Notes: generated by a model not told the origin, from the letters alone. DNA of 64,000 nucleotides from Flavobacterium sp. GSB-24 (GCF_027924665.1 NZ_AP027043.1:2356001-2420000), one strand, 5' to 3'; counted from the stretch's first letter, positions 34,259 to 45,511 are shown. Made by a program: numbers and translations.

Positions 34259-36640
34259 TTAGAACTTAAAATTATAACTAACGGCTGGTACGATTCCAAA
34301 AATGGAAGTTTTAACAGCTTCGTTATCACCAGTGTCTACATTTTGTCTAAAATTTATAGACGCAGCATTCATACGATTATAGAGATTGTAAATACTGAAA
34401 ACCCATTCGCCTTTCCAATTCCTATCCTTATTTTTTCTTGGAGTTAAAGTCGCAGAAATATCCAAATGATGATAAGCAGGAAGTCGGTTTTCATTACGTA
34501 ATCCGTAGCTTGGAACGGTAATTCCCAAATATTCATATTGCCCATTCGGATATGTAACCGGCTGTCCAGACTGCAATGCAAAATTGGCCCCAAATGACCA
34601 TTTTTCATTTAAATTATAAGCGGATGTGATAGCTAAGTTGTGTGTTTTGTCATAAGCCGAAGCATACCATTGTCCGTTATTAATTCCAATTTCTTCTGGT
34701 GTTCTGCCAGGAGTCTGCTGTTCTGATTTTGACAATGTATAAGAAACCCAGCCATTAAACTTGCCTGTATTTTTCTTAACCATAATTTCTAAACCATACG
34801 CCCTCATACGGCCATTTAAAATTACTTGTTCAATAGCATAATTAGCAATTAAGTCGGCTCCATCAATATAATCGAGTCTATTTTTAACTTCCTTGTAATA
34901 GGTTTCAACTTCAAATGAATATGCTCCGCTGCTGATATTTCTAAAATATCCTAATGCAACTTGATCTGCAAGCTGCGGTTTAATGTATTTGTCGCTCGGC
35001 ATCCATACATCTAATGGAGTAGGAGATGAGGTATTTGAAATTAATTGAAGATACTGTGCCATACGATTGTAACTTGCTTTTATGGCTTGGTCGTCATTTA
35101 ATTGATAAGAAACTGAAAACCTAGGTTCAAAATTATTATAATCTTTTATCACTTTATTTTTTCCAAAATATCGTGTAGAAGTTGGTGTTCCTTTTTCGTA
35201 AATCTGAATATCGCTATTAAAAACGACTGCTTGATTATTGTCATAATAATTAATAGTTGAGGAACCTAATCTATAAAAAAGGCTGTAGCGTAATCCGTAA
35301 GCAACAGTAATTTTATTCGAAAGCTGACTTTCCGCATCTAGATAAACAGATGGTTCAAAAGCGTATTTTTTATCTAATTGATCGGGGTTAATTCCAGAAT
35401 CTGGGCTGCTTGGTTTTATGGTTCCAGGATTAAACTCATAATAAGTTGCGTTTAAACCATAATTAAGTTTTAGTTTATCTGAAAGATAATGTTTGAAATC
35501 GTATTTGATGTTATAATTTTTAATTCCAGAATCCCATTTAAAACCTACAAAATCAAGATCTAATCCGTAGTAGTAATCGCTGTAAATCAAAGAGAGATTT
35601 GAAAATAATTTATCAGAATATAAATGATTCCATCTTAAATTCAAGATCGAATTTCCGTATATATTGGTGAAACTTTTATTCAAACTGAAAACATCACGGC
35701 CAAAATAACCTGATAAATATAAACTGTTATTATCGTTGAGTTTATAACTTAATTTGGTGTTTAAATCGTAAAAATAAGCAGCATTATTTTTGTCATCTTC
35801 GGAAAGTTTTAAAAATAAGTGAGCATAAGAAGCTCTTCCTCCAATTAAAAAAGAGCCTTTGTCTTTTACAATTGGACCTTCGGCAAGAATACGGCTTGAA
35901 ATTAATCCAATACCGCCGTTCATGTGGAAATCTTTACTGCTTCCGTCTTTTTGGTAAATATCTAAAACAGAAGAAGCTCTTCCGCCGTAACGCGCAGGAA
36001 TTCCCCCTTTATACAATTTTAAATCTTTGATTGCATCGGGATTAAAAACAGAAAAGAAGCCGAAAACATGCGATGAATTAAATATTGTGGCTTCGTCTAA
36101 AAGAATCAAGTTTTGATCTGCGCCGCCTCCGCGGACATTAAATCCAGAAGCGCCTTCTCCAGCATTGGTAACACCGGGAAGTAATAAAATAGATTTAAGT
36201 ACATCGACTTCTCCTAAAACAACCGGCATTTTTTTTATAGTGGCAATAGAAAGTTTATTGGCGCTCATTTCTGGCGATTTGATGTTGATTTTGCTTCTGT
36301 TATCTGTAATGACAACTTCTTGAAGTTCTTCACCGTTTTCGCTGATAGAAAAGTTATTTTTGGTATTCTGATTTAAAAGGATATTTGTTTGAATGGTTTG
36401 GTAACCAACGTAGCTAATTTCAATTTCGTATTCTCCTTTTGGGATAGAAATAGAATAAAATCCGTATTCGTTTGTTGTAGTTCCTATTTTAAGAGTTGGA
36501 ATATAAATATTTACTCCAATTAAAGTTTCGTTGTTTTTGCTGTCGCTGACAGTACCGCTTAAAGTGAATCGTTCCTGTGAAAAGGATGTAAAAATCGTTA
36601 AAATAAAAAGAAAAAATGCGCAGGTATTTTTTGTAATCAT
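34259..36640 (-). CDS. TonB-dependent receptor with CarboxypepD_reg-like N-terminus, 793 aa
   Basis: Start ATG 36640 (MITKNTCAFFLFILTIFTSF) gives a signal peptide ending FSQ; ATG 36661 would add seven residues. Residues about 25-105 form a carboxypeptidase regulatory-like domain (LSGTVSDSKNNETLIGVNIY). A TonB plug domain follows, with VLKSILLLPGVTNAGEGASG and FNVRGGGADQNLILLDEATI. The remainder is the 22-strand beta barrel, ending in FNYKF-like strands and a terminal aromatic residue. It imports a large or scarce solute through the outer membrane using TonB energy. With DUF4249 it resembles an iron- or peptide-type uptake unit; the ligand is unknown. Confidence 0.92.
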   Translation of the reverse strand: MITKNTCAFFLFILTIFTSFSQERFTLSGTVSDSKNNETLIGVNIYIPTLKIGTTTNEYGFYSISIPKGEYEIEISYVGYQTIQTNILLNQNTKNNFSISENGEELQEVVITDNRSKINIKSPEMSANKLSIATIKKMPVVLGEVDVLKSILLLPGVTNAGEGASGFNVRGGGADQNLILLDEATIFNSSHVFGFFSVFNPDAIKDLKLYKGGIPARYGGRASSVLDIYQKDGSSKDFHMNGGIGLISSRILAEGPIVKDKGSFLIGGRASYAHLFLKLSEDDKNNAAYFYDLNTKLSYKLNDNNSLYLSGYFGRDVFSLNKSFTNIYGNSILNLRWNHLYSDKLFSNLSLIYSDYYYGLDLDFVGFKWDSGIKNYNIKYDFKHYLSDKLKLNYGLNATYYEFNPGTIKPSSPDSGINPDQLDKKYAFEPSVYLDAESQLSNKITVAYGLRYSLFYRLGSSTINYYDNNQAVVFNSDIQIYEKGTPTSTRYFGKNKVIKDYNNFEPRFSVSYQLNDDQAIKASYNRMAQYLQLISNTSSPTPLDVWMPSDKYIKPQLADQVALGYFRNISSGAYSFEVETYYKEVKNRLDYIDGADLIANYAIEQVILNGRMRAYGLEIMVKKNTGKFNGWVSYTLSKSEQQTPGRTPEEIGINNGQWYASAYDKTHNLAITSAYNLNEKWSFGANFALQSGQPVTYPNGQYEYLGITVPSYGLRNENRLPAYHHLDISATLTPRKNKDRNWKGEWVFSIYNLYNRMNAASINFRQNVDTGDNEAVKTSIFGIVPAVSYNFKF

Positions 36641-36719
36641 TACATTGATTTTGATATACATAGTTAACAATTCTTACTTAACATTTTAGCGGAACTTTTG
36701 TTAAACATAAGTTAAGATA

Positions 36720-36752
36720 AAAAAAGGACAACTTTTTGAGTTGTCCTTTTTA
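36720..36752 (-). terminator. icd terminator
   Basis: AAAAAGGACAACT and AGTTGTCCTTTTT form a 13-bp stem around a 5-nt loop. Both sides have A/T runs, so it may work in both directions. It lies 40 bp after the icd stop. Confidence 0.85.
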
Positions 36753-36790
36753 ATATCATTGAAAAATGCACTATTAGTACATTTTGACAA

Positions 36791-39022
<2,232 letters not shown>

Positions 39023-39084
39023 TTATAATCGTATCGTCAGGAGTTAACGATGTAAAAGATATATTCGGCTCAAAATGAGCGGAG

Positions 39085-39092
39085 CAAATATA
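39085..39092 (-). promoter_or_regulatory. icd -7 element
   Basis: CAAATATA reads TATATTTG on the minus strand, 75 bp upstream of icd. The 280-bp gap 39011-39290 otherwise holds only the rplS terminator and AT-rich DNA. Confidence 0.52.
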
Positions 39093-39232
39093 ATAAAATC
39101 ACAACGAAAACGGTTGAGTTTTCCTGAGAAAAGGAGAAATTAACAGATTGTTAATTCGAGCTCCTTAAATTGCTAAATTGATGATTTTGATATTAAAAAA
39201 TTACAGTTTTGATAGTGATGAAAATAGAACAC

Positions 39233-39271
39233 AAAAAAAACTCGTTTCAAACAATATGAAACGAGTTTTTT
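39233..39271 (-). terminator. rplS terminator
   Basis: AAAACTCGTTTCA and TGAAACGAGTTTT form a 13-bp stem around a 7-nt loop, with T residues after it on the minus strand. It lies 20 bp after the rplS stop. Confidence 0.85.
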
Positions 39272-39290
39272 ATAACAATTCGATAAATGA

Positions 39291-39641
39291 TTATCTTCTT
39301 TTATCTTTAATCTTAGCTTTTTTACCAGTAAGTTGTCTGAAGTAGAAAATTCTAGCTCTACGTACAGCACCTTTCTTGTTGATTTCGATTTTTTGTAAAG
39401 CTGGTAAGTTTACTGGGAAGATACGCTCAACTCCAATAGCTCCAGACATTTTACGAATAGTAAAAGTTTCTGTGTTACCAGAACCTCTTCTTTGAATTAC
39501 AACTCCTTTAAAAAACTGAGTTCTAGTTTTTTCACCCTCTTTAATTTCGTAGAAAACTGTGATTGTGTCTCCAGCTCCAAATTCAGGGAAATCTTTTTTA
39601 GCAACGAATTCGTTTTGAACGAATTTTAATAAATCTGCCAT
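39291..39641 (-). CDS. rplS: 50S ribosomal protein L19
   Basis: Start ATG 39641 (MADLLKFVQNEFVAKKDFPE) gives 116 aa, the normal L19 length. FKGVVIQRRGSGNTETFTIR, then GVERIFPVNLPALQKIEI and VRRARIFYFRQLTGKKAKIK are the L19 signature. It lies at the interface of the 30S and 50S subunits. An upstream start adds residues not seen in L19 and is rejected. It follows trmD, a common order, but with its own -7 element. Confidence 0.97.
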   Translation of the reverse strand: MADLLKFVQNEFVAKKDFPEFGAGDTITVFYEIKEGEKTRTQFFKGVVIQRRGSGNTETFTIRKMSGAIGVERIFPVNLPALQKIEINKKGAVRRARIFYFRQLTGKKAKIKDKRR

Positions 39642-39713
39642 GATAATTTTATTATTATAGTTTAGATAGAGTAACATTCACGGATTTCGCCAGAGGTTAG
39701 TCTAATTCGGGTG

Positions 39714-39721
39714 CAAAGATA
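39714..39721 (-). promoter_or_regulatory. rplS -7 element
   Basis: CAAAGATA reads TATCTTTG on the minus strand, 73 bp upstream of rplS. This gives a leader of about 65 nt that could hold an L19 autoregulatory site; none is obvious. Confidence 0.5.
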
Positions 39722-39815
39722 AATTAAAAAAATAAAAATCCAAGAAATAAAATTCCAAATTCAAATTTTTTAATGAATTGATTATTTGGGATTTGGGATT
39801 TTTTGAGTTTCAAAT

Positions 39816-40490
39816 TTATTCTAATAAATCTGGCCGTCTGTTTTTAGTATGTTCATATGCCATATCTTCTCGCCATTTATCGATTTTGGCAAAATGGCCG
39901 CTGGTTAAAACTTCTGGGACTTTCCATCCTTTATAATCTGCAGGCCTTGTATATATAGGTCCAGAAAGTAAATTATCTTGAAAGCTGTCTGTTAATGCTG
40001 AGGTTTCGTCGCTCAATACACCAGGAATTAATCGAATTAAAGCATCAGATAAAACCAAAGCTCCTAATTCTCCTCCTGATAAAACATAATCACCAATCGA
40101 AATTTCTTTAGTAATAAAATGATCTCTAACTCTTTGGTCAACACCTTTATAATGCCCGCATAAAATGATAATGTTTTCGTACATAGACATTTTATTGGCC
40201 ATTTTTTGATTTAAAGTTTCACCGTCAGGCGACATATAAATGATTTCATCATATTCTCGCTGACTTTTCAAATGGGTAATACAGTCATCAATTGGCTGAA
40301 TTGTCATTACCATTCCAGCACCACCCCCAAACGGATAATCATCAACACTTTTCTGTTTATTCGTGCTATAGTCACGCAGATTATGAAAATGTACTTCGAC
40401 TAAACCTTTGTCAATGGCACGTTTCATAATCGAAGCCTCAAATGGACTTCTTAATAATTCTGGTAAAAGTGTAATGATATCAATTCGCAT
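39816..40490 (-). CDS. trmD: tRNA (guanine-N1)-methyltransferase
   Basis: The 224-aa protein methylates G37 of certain tRNAs, which prevents frameshifting. [20 protein letters not shown] is the start. The trefoil-knot SAM site is seen in [32 protein letters not shown] and [17 protein letters not shown]. It is slightly shorter than E. coli TrmD, as in many Bacteroidota. It precedes rplS. Confidence 0.97.
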   Translation of the reverse strand: MRIDIITLLPELLRSPFEASIMKRAIDKGLVEVHFHNLRDYSTNKQKSVDDYPFGGGAGMVMTIQPIDDCITHLKSQREYDEIIYMSPDGETLNQKMANKMSMYENIIILCGHYKGVDQRVRDHFITKEISIGDYVLSGGELGALVLSDALIRLIPGVLSDETSALTDSFQDNLLSGPIYTRPADYKGWKVPEVLTSGHFAKIDKWREDMAYEHTKNRRPDLLE

Positions 40491-40513
40491 TTTCTGTAAG
40501 TTATTCTAAAGTG

Positions 40514-40521
40514 CAAAGATA
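40514..40521 (-). promoter_or_regulatory. trmD -7 element
   Basis: CAAAGATA reads TATCTTTG on the minus strand, 24 bp upstream of trmD ATG 40490. The rest of 40522-40762 is AT-rich with no gene seen. Confidence 0.5.
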
Positions 40522-40762
40522 CAAGTTAATATTTGGCAATAAAAAAACAAAATTCAAATCCTTAGAAATGTTTTTAAATATGAACTCATTATTAGTGTTG
40601 AGTAGAAAAATTTATACTACAACTTATTGCTTTTTAATTCGTTATGTAATAATTATATAACACTAAAATGTAATTGTGTAATTTTTTATTTTGTAATTTT
40701 AAGTACCATTACAATACCTAATTATATAATTAAAGTTTTACAAATTCCAAAAACGTATCTAT

Positions 40763-41125
40763 ATGAAAAAATTAATACTGTTTACCGCAATACTTTTGCA
40801 GCTTTCATGCTCAAGTTCGAAAAACGCAATGAATAATTCTGTTGGAGAAACCAAAGCGAAATTGATAAAAACTTGGGGAACTCCTGTGCGGACTTTGGCT
40901 GATAATCAAGATGGACAAATTTTTGTATATGCGGACCAGGTTTTTACGAATGAAGATAATTCTGATGGTTCAAAAATAGCAGGGCAAAATTATTGGACTT
41001 ACAATTATATATATATAAATAAAGAAGGTAAAGTTACATCAACAAGACAAGAGAAACAGAATTACCCACCTCAGGCTATTGACTCACAAAAATTGGAAGG
41101 GATGAAATTGTTAACTTCGAAGTAA
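40763..41125 (+). CDS. Lipoprotein, SmpA/OmlA-like, 120 aa
   Basis: The signal peptide ends in lipobox LLQLSC. The mature part reads KAKLIKTWGTPVRTLADNQD, GQIFVYADQVF and NYWTYNYIYINKEGKV. The pattern of a short strand, a turn with W-G-x-P and two long strands resembles SmpA/OmlA-type small lipoproteins. It probably sits in the outer membrane. No catalytic residue is visible. A 19-bp hairpin terminator follows at 41191-41257. Confidence 0.66.
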   Translation: MKKLILFTAILLQLSCSSSKNAMNNSVGETKAKLIKTWGTPVRTLADNQDGQIFVYADQVFTNEDNSDGSKIAGQNYWTYNYIYINKEGKVTSTRQEKQNYPPQAIDSQKLEGMKLLTSK

Positions 41126-41190
41126 TTCTATTCTAATTTAAGTATTTTAACGGTTTAATTAAATTGTTAAAATATTTTTTATTTGAATTA

Positions 41191-41257
41191 AATTATAGCT
41201 GTTTTTTGAATATATTTAGCAAAAAAGTATATCAAAAAACAGCTATAATTTTTTTGT
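41191..41257 (+). terminator. Long hairpin terminator
   Basis: Perfect 19-bp arms (41191-41209 and 41232-41250, sharing TAGCTGTTTTTTGA) around a 22-nt loop are followed by a T7 run. It ends the transcription of the 120-aa lipoprotein gene. The long A/T-rich arms are unusual for a simple terminator. Confidence 0.72.
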
Positions 41258-41373
41258 ATTATTATGTTGATGTAATAAGGAAAAGCTAAAAGATACTCGG
41301 AAGAAACAATGAAAAAGGATGCTGAGGCTGTTTCAACAAAAAACAATTTATAATTATTTGGATTTACTAAAAA

Positions 41374-42246
41374 ATGATTACTAGAAGAAATTTTATAATT
41401 AATACGGGTCTGGCTGCAACAGCAGTTCTGGCTTCGCCGTCATTCGCATTTTCTATGAATAAAAAAGAAATAGGTTTACAATTGTATACACTTCGTGAAG
41501 AGCTTCCGAAAGATGTAAAAGCAACTTTAGAAAAAGTAGCGAAAGCAGGATTTACAACTGTCGAAACATATGGTTTTTCTATTAAAGATCAGTTTTGGGG
41601 ATTAACGCCAAAAGAATTGAAAAAGATTTTAGATGATAACGGCCTGAAAGCAGTAAGCGGCCATTATAATTTAGGGAGCTTTTTATACGATGGAAATACC
41701 GAAGAACTAATAGCTTCAATAGAAGCAGCAAAAATTCTAAAAAGTGAATTTTTAACCATTCCGTGGGTCGACGAAGCTTTTAGAAGAAATATAGCAGATT
41801 ATAAAAAGATCGCTGCCCGAGTAAATGAAGCAGCTGTAATGTGCAAAAAAGAAGGTTTGAAACTGGCTTATCATAACCATGATTTTGAATTTCAAAAACA
41901 CGATGGAGTTACGGGTTTTGAAATCTTATTAAATGAAACCGATAAAGATTTGGTTTATTTTGAATTAGATTTATACTGGGTGATTCATTCTGGAAATGAT
42001 CCTCTAAAATTATTCAAAGAAAATCCAGGACGTTTTAAAATGTGGCACGTAAAAGACAAGGATAAAAATAATAATAATCTAAACACCGAAGTTGGTAGCG
42101 GAACTATAGATTTTAAGCCTCTGTTTGCGGCAGCAAAACAATCTGGAATGATTCATTTTTTTGTGGAACAAGAGAATAATTTTGCCGTAAATTCTTTTGA
42201 TTCTATTAAGAAAAGCTGTGATTTCATTTCTAAAAAATTGCTTTAA
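41374..42246 (+). CDS. Tat-exported sugar phosphate isomerase/epimerase, TIM barrel, 290 aa
   Basis: The N-terminus carries a twin-arginine signal (MITRRNFIINTGLAATAVLA) and hydrophobic stretch. The mature protein matches the xylose-isomerase-like TIM-barrel family: KKEIGLQLYTLREELPKDVK, then AGFTTVETYGFS, LAYHNHDFEFQKHDG and FELDLYWVIHSGNDPLKLF. The His/Asp/Glu set is typical of metal binding. Such exported enzymes act on sugars, often as isomerases or epimerases; the substrate is unknown. Length is normal for the family. Confidence 0.86.
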   Translation: MITRRNFIINTGLAATAVLASPSFAFSMNKKEIGLQLYTLREELPKDVKATLEKVAKAGFTTVETYGFSIKDQFWGLTPKELKKILDDNGLKAVSGHYNLGSFLYDGNTEELIASIEAAKILKSEFLTIPWVDEAFRRNIADYKKIAARVNEAAVMCKKEGLKLAYHNHDFEFQKHDGVTGFEILLNETDKDLVYFELDLYWVIHSGNDPLKLFKENPGRFKMWHVKDKDKNNNNLNTEVGSGTIDFKPLFAAAKQSGMIHFFVEQENNFAVNSFDSIKKSCDFISKKLL

Positions 42247-42265
42247 AATGACTAGTTAAAATGCT

Positions 42266-42273
42266 TATTTTTG
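42266..42273 (+). promoter_or_regulatory. Cupin gene -7 element
   Basis: TATTTTTG matches TAnnTTTG, 22 bp upstream of the cupin start codon. A -33 was not clear. Confidence 0.45.
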
Positions 42274-42294
42274 TAAAAAATCAATTTTAAAGTT

Positions 42295-42642
42295 ATGCAG
42301 AACATAGGAACAAGCAAAGAATTTATAAAAGGAGATGATATTGAATGGGAAGTGGTTGGTGAAGGAATCAAACGCAAGATCCTAGCTTATGATGACAGAG
42401 TAATGCTCGTAAATGTGCATTTTGAAACTGGAGGAATTGGTGTTTTGCACGAACATTACCATACACAAGTCACTTATGTAGCAAGCGGTAAATTTGATGT
42501 TACAATAAATGGTGTAACAGAAACTTTAAAAGAAGGCGATAGTTTTTATATTCCGCCTCATGCAGTGCATGGAGTGGTTTGTTTGGAAAGCGGTATGCTG
42601 ACAGACGTTTTTGGTCCTGCAAGGGAAGATTTTTTGAAGTAA
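42295..42642 (+). CDS. Cupin protein, KdgF-like, 115 aa
   Basis: A single beta-barrel cupin domain is visible. HEHYHTQVTYVASGKFDVTI supplies three His and a Gln/Glu of the metal site in motif 1, and DSFYIPPHAVHGVV supplies the His of motif 2. The layout is like KdgF, which acts on unsaturated uronates in pectin and alginate breakdown. The KdgF assignment is inferred from the sequence pattern only. Confidence 0.8.
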   Translation: MQNIGTSKEFIKGDDIEWEVVGEGIKRKILAYDDRVMLVNVHFETGGIGVLHEHYHTQVTYVASGKFDVTINGVTETLKEGDSFYIPPHAVHGVVCLESGMLTDVFGPAREDFLK

Positions 42643-42671
42643 ATTAAATAAAAGAAAATCAGTAAGTATGA

Positions 42672-42752
42672 GCGTCTTCGCGATAGTGAATCTGAATCAT
42701 TTGTGTTCTAAAAATTGACGCCGATTAAACGGATTCGCTATCGCGAAGACGC
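42672..42752. repeat. Inverted repeat with TCTTCGCGATAG arms
   Basis: Arms of 21 bp with one mismatch lie at 42672-42692 and 42732-42752 and enclose a 39-bp loop containing GACGCCGATTAAACGGATTC. No gene is present. It looks like a dispersed intergenic repeat. Confidence 0.66.
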
Positions 42753-42815
42753 AGATTTAGACAGATTTTATCAAAAAATAACTTTAATTATAAATATTGA
42801 TGGTATTTTTGCAAA

Positions 42816-43988
42816 ATGAATTTATCTAAAACAAATGTACTTTTCATGGCAGTTTGCACTGGTCTTATAGTTGCAAATCTTTACTACTGCCAGCCTTTGA
42901 TTGTTTTAATTGCCAACGAATTTAAAATTCCAGAAGCCAGCGCCGGAACTATCACGTATTTAACTCAGGCCGGTTATGCTATTGGATTGTTTTTTATGGT
43001 TCCTCTTGGTGATAAAATAGAGAGAAAAAGGCAGATTTTAATGACCACTTTTGCATCTGTAATTGCATTATTGATTGCAGCAACGGCAAAAAATTTTCTG
43101 ATTTTACAAATTGCTTCATTACTAATCGGAATCACGTCTATTGTACCACAGCTTATTCTGCCTTTAGCAGCTTCTTTGAGCGCTCCCGAACAACGCGGAA
43201 AAGTTGTTGGAACAATTATGAGTGGTCTTTTGGTTGGAATTTTGCTTTCGCGAACTTTAAGCGGTTTTATTGGTGAAGTTCTAGGCTGGAGATCAATGTT
43301 TTATATCGCGGCAGGAATTTGTCTTTTGATCTTTTTTGTAATTCAAAGTAAATTTCCAGTTAATAAACCACAGTTTCAAGGAACTTACAGACAATTAATT
43401 AAATCCTTATTTACACTTATAAAAACACAGCCTGTGCTGCGTGAAGCAACTGCAATTAATGTTTTCAGTTTTGCGCAGTTTGGGGCTTTCTGGACCACAA
43501 TGGTTTTACTGCTATCTGGAGAACCTTTTCACTTTAATAGTGCGACAATTGGATTATTCGGAATTGTAGGTGCATCTGGAGCATTGGCGGCGCCTTTGGT
43601 TGGTAAACTTGGGGATAAAGGGAATTCAAGAATTGCAGTTGGTTATGGATGTTTACTGATCTTGATAAGCTTTCTGATTTTCTACTTTGCTATAGAAAGC
43701 GTAATTGGTATTGCAATAGGAATTGTATTTATTGATATCGGAATCCAAGGTGTTCATATTTCAAACCAAACAAGAGTTTATTCACTTCTGCCAGAAGCTA
43801 GAAATAGATTGAATACAGTATTTATGTCTTTCAGTTTCTTAGGAACTGCTGCAGGATCTGCATATGGATTATTATTATGGAAATTAGGAGGATGGCATGC
43901 TGTCGCTATTGGCTGTATGGTTTTATCGTTAATTTCATTGGCAGTTTATGGACTGACTTATAAATCGACCCCGAAACGTCGGGACTAA
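42816..43988 (+). CDS. MFS transporter, 390 aa
   Basis: The sequence has 12 likely transmembrane helices and MFS loop motifs: the cytoplasmic loop motif GDKIERKRQILMTT between helices 2 and 3, and GKLGDKGNSRIAVGYGC in the second half. NLYYCQPLIVLIANEFKIPE is shared by a drug-efflux subgroup. The protein probably exports small molecules by proton exchange. The stop codon lies beside a hairpin (CCCCGA-TCGGGAC). A -7 element (TATTTTTG at 42804-42811) ends only 4 bp before the start codon. Confidence 0.86.
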   Translation: MNLSKTNVLFMAVCTGLIVANLYYCQPLIVLIANEFKIPEASAGTITYLTQAGYAIGLFFMVPLGDKIERKRQILMTTFASVIALLIAATAKNFLILQIASLLIGITSIVPQLILPLAASLSAPEQRGKVVGTIMSGLLVGILLSRTLSGFIGEVLGWRSMFYIAAGICLLIFFVIQSKFPVNKPQFQGTYRQLIKSLFTLIKTQPVLREATAINVFSFAQFGAFWTTMVLLLSGEPFHFNSATIGLFGIVGASGALAAPLVGKLGDKGNSRIAVGYGCLLILISFLIFYFAIESVIGIAIGIVFIDIGIQGVHISNQTRVYSLLPEARNRLNTVFMSFSFLGTAAGSAYGLLLWKLGGWHAVAIGCMVLSLISLAVYGLTYKSTPKRRD

Positions 43989-44005
43989 AAAAGCAAAAGC
44001 ACAAA

Positions 44006-44033
44006 TTGATTAAAAAATTAATTTGTAAATTTG
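44006..44033 (+). promoter_or_regulatory. Promoter of cyclophilin-FKBP gene
   Basis: TTG (44006-44008), 17 bp, TAAATTTG (44026-44033): a complete Bacteroidota -33/-7 promoter. The start codon at 44056 lies 22 bp downstream. Confidence 0.78.
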
Positions 44034-44055
44034 CGTTCAAATTAAAAATAACAAC

Positions 44056-44988
44056 ATGGAAAACGGAATATACGCTAAATTCAACACTAGCAAAGGTTCG
44101 ATTTTAGTAAAACTAACACACGATTTAACACCTGGAACTGTAGGGAACTTTGTAGCTCTTGCAGAAGGTAATATGGAAAATAAAGTTAAACCTCAAGGAC
44201 AAAAATTCTACGACGGATTAACATTCCACAGAGTAATTGCTGATTTCATGATTCAAGGTGGATGTCCTAAAGGAACTGGAACTGGAGATCCAGGTTATAA
44301 ATTTGATGATGAATTTCACCCAACTTTAAAACACGATCGCCCAGGAGTTTTATCTATGGCAAACTCTGGACCTGGAAGCAATGGTTCTCAATTTTTTATC
44401 ACTCACGTTCCAACTCCTTGGTTAGATGGAAAACACAGTGTTTTTGGTTATGTTGTTGAAGGACAAGACATCGTTGACGCTGTAGCTCAAGGTGATAATC
44501 TGGATTCAGTAGAAATCATCAGAGTTGGTGAAGAAGCTCAAAAATGGAATGCTATCGAAGCTTTTATTGGTTTAAAAGGTGCTCGTCTAAAACGTGAAGC
44601 AGCTTTAAAAGCAGAATCTGAAGCGAAAATGGAACAATTAGCTGCTGGTTTTGATAAAACAGAAAGCGGTTTACGTTACAAAATGATTCAAAAAGGTGAT
44701 GGTAAGAGAGCTGAAGCTGGAAAAACAGTTTCTGTTCACTACGAAGGATCTTTAGAAAACGGAAAAGTTTTTGATTCATCTTACCCGCGTAAAAAACCAA
44801 TCGAATTCAAATTAGGAATTGGACAAGTTATTGAAGGATGGGACGAAGGTATTGCTTTATTACAAGTTGGAGACAAAGCTCGTTTTGTAATTCCATCTGA
44901 TTTAGGATACGGACCATCAGGTGCAGGAGGAGTTATTCCGCCAAACGCAACCTTGATTTTTGACGTTGAATTAATGGACGTAAAATAA
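44056..44988 (+). CDS. Cyclophilin-FKBP fusion peptidyl-prolyl isomerase, 310 aa
   Basis: Two isomerase domains are fused. Residues about 1-165 are cyclophilin-type, with [20 protein letters not shown], then [18 protein letters not shown] and [15 protein letters not shown] charged linker with [15 protein letters not shown] precedes residues about 200-310, which are FKBP-type, with [40 protein letters not shown] and [19 protein letters not shown]. Both catalyse cis-trans isomerisation of Xaa-Pro bonds in protein folding. No signal peptide is visible, so it is cytoplasmic. The fusion is typical of Flavobacteriia. Confidence 0.94.
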   Translation: MENGIYAKFNTSKGSILVKLTHDLTPGTVGNFVALAEGNMENKVKPQGQKFYDGLTFHRVIADFMIQGGCPKGTGTGDPGYKFDDEFHPTLKHDRPGVLSMANSGPGSNGSQFFITHVPTPWLDGKHSVFGYVVEGQDIVDAVAQGDNLDSVEIIRVGEEAQKWNAIEAFIGLKGARLKREAALKAESEAKMEQLAAGFDKTESGLRYKMIQKGDGKRAEAGKTVSVHYEGSLENGKVFDSSYPRKKPIEFKLGIGQVIEGWDEGIALLQVGDKARFVIPSDLGYGPSGAGGVIPPNATLIFDVELMDVK

Positions 44989-45021
44989 GACTTTAGAAGC
45001 AATTTACTATTGTTTTAAATA

Positions 45022-45058
45022 ATAATCCCATGCGCTGTGGCGTATGGGATTTTTTTTA
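45022..45058 (+). terminator. Terminator of cyclophilin-FKBP gene
   Basis: AATCCCATGCG pairs with CGTATGGGATT (one mismatch) around a short loop, followed by T8. Confidence 0.82.
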
Positions 45059-45079
45059 TATTTACTAAAAAACATTATA

Positions 45080-45403
45080 ATGAGAAAAATTTTAATTTTG
45101 GCAGGAACGGTTTTAGTTTTAGTAGCGTGTGGTGCTAAACAATCAATGGCTGAAGCTCCTCCGCCACCTCCACCACCTCCTTCAAAGGAAGTATCTGCTA
45201 AAGATCTTGTATTTGGAGATCCAGCTTTGGCACAAGGAAAACAATTGTATGATAACAATTGTGCAAAATGTCATAAATGGTACGAACCAAAACAATTTAG
45301 CAAAGAAGAGTGGAAACCAATTTTAGTAAGAATGCAGAAAAAGGCGAAACTTGATGATATGCAAATGGCTTCAATAACTAATTTTATTGATTCTCAATTG
45401 TAA
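45080..45403 (+). CDS. Cytochrome c lipoprotein, 107 aa
   Basis: Start ATG 45080 (MRKILILAGTVLVLVACGAK) has a lipobox VLVAC. A run of eight prolines forms a linker (APPPPPPPPSKE). The haem-binding motif CAKCH follows in KQLYDNNCAKCHKWYEPKQF, and Met residues in the later part (MQKKAKLDDMQMAS) may be the axial ligand. It is a mono-haem, lipid-anchored electron carrier in the periplasm. Another start upstream lies in the terminator of the previous gene, so it is rejected. Confidence 0.88.
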   Translation: MRKILILAGTVLVLVACGAKQSMAEAPPPPPPPPSKEVSAKDLVFGDPALAQGKQLYDNNCAKCHKWYEPKQFSKEEWKPILVRMQKKAKLDDMQMASITNFIDSQL

Positions 45404-45420
45404 TTCGTATTTCAAAAAAT

Positions 45421-45459
45421 AAAAAAAAACGATTCAATGATTTATTGAATCGTTTTTTT
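45421..45459 (+). terminator. Terminator of cytochrome c gene
   Basis: AAAAAACGATTCAAT and its complement ATTGAATCGTTTTTT form a 15-bp stem, followed by T's. It could also work leftwards. Confidence 0.82.
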
Positions 45460-45479
45460 GTTTTCAATTAGATATAAAA

Positions 45480-45505
45480 AAACACCTTCACATAATGAGG
45501 TGTTT
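45480..45505 (-). terminator. Terminator of Rnk/GreA-like gene
   Basis: AAACACCT pairs with AGGTGTTT around a 10-nt loop. On the minus strand it runs into T's. It lies 6 bp after the gene stop at 45512. Confidence 0.76.
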
Positions 45506-45511
45506 AAAAAG

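Noticed and set aside
40580..40660. 26-aa hydrophobic open frame upstream of the 120-aa lipoprotein gene
   Set aside because: The sequence is AT-rich and low in information, with no promoter or ribosome-binding context; chance is the simplest explanation.
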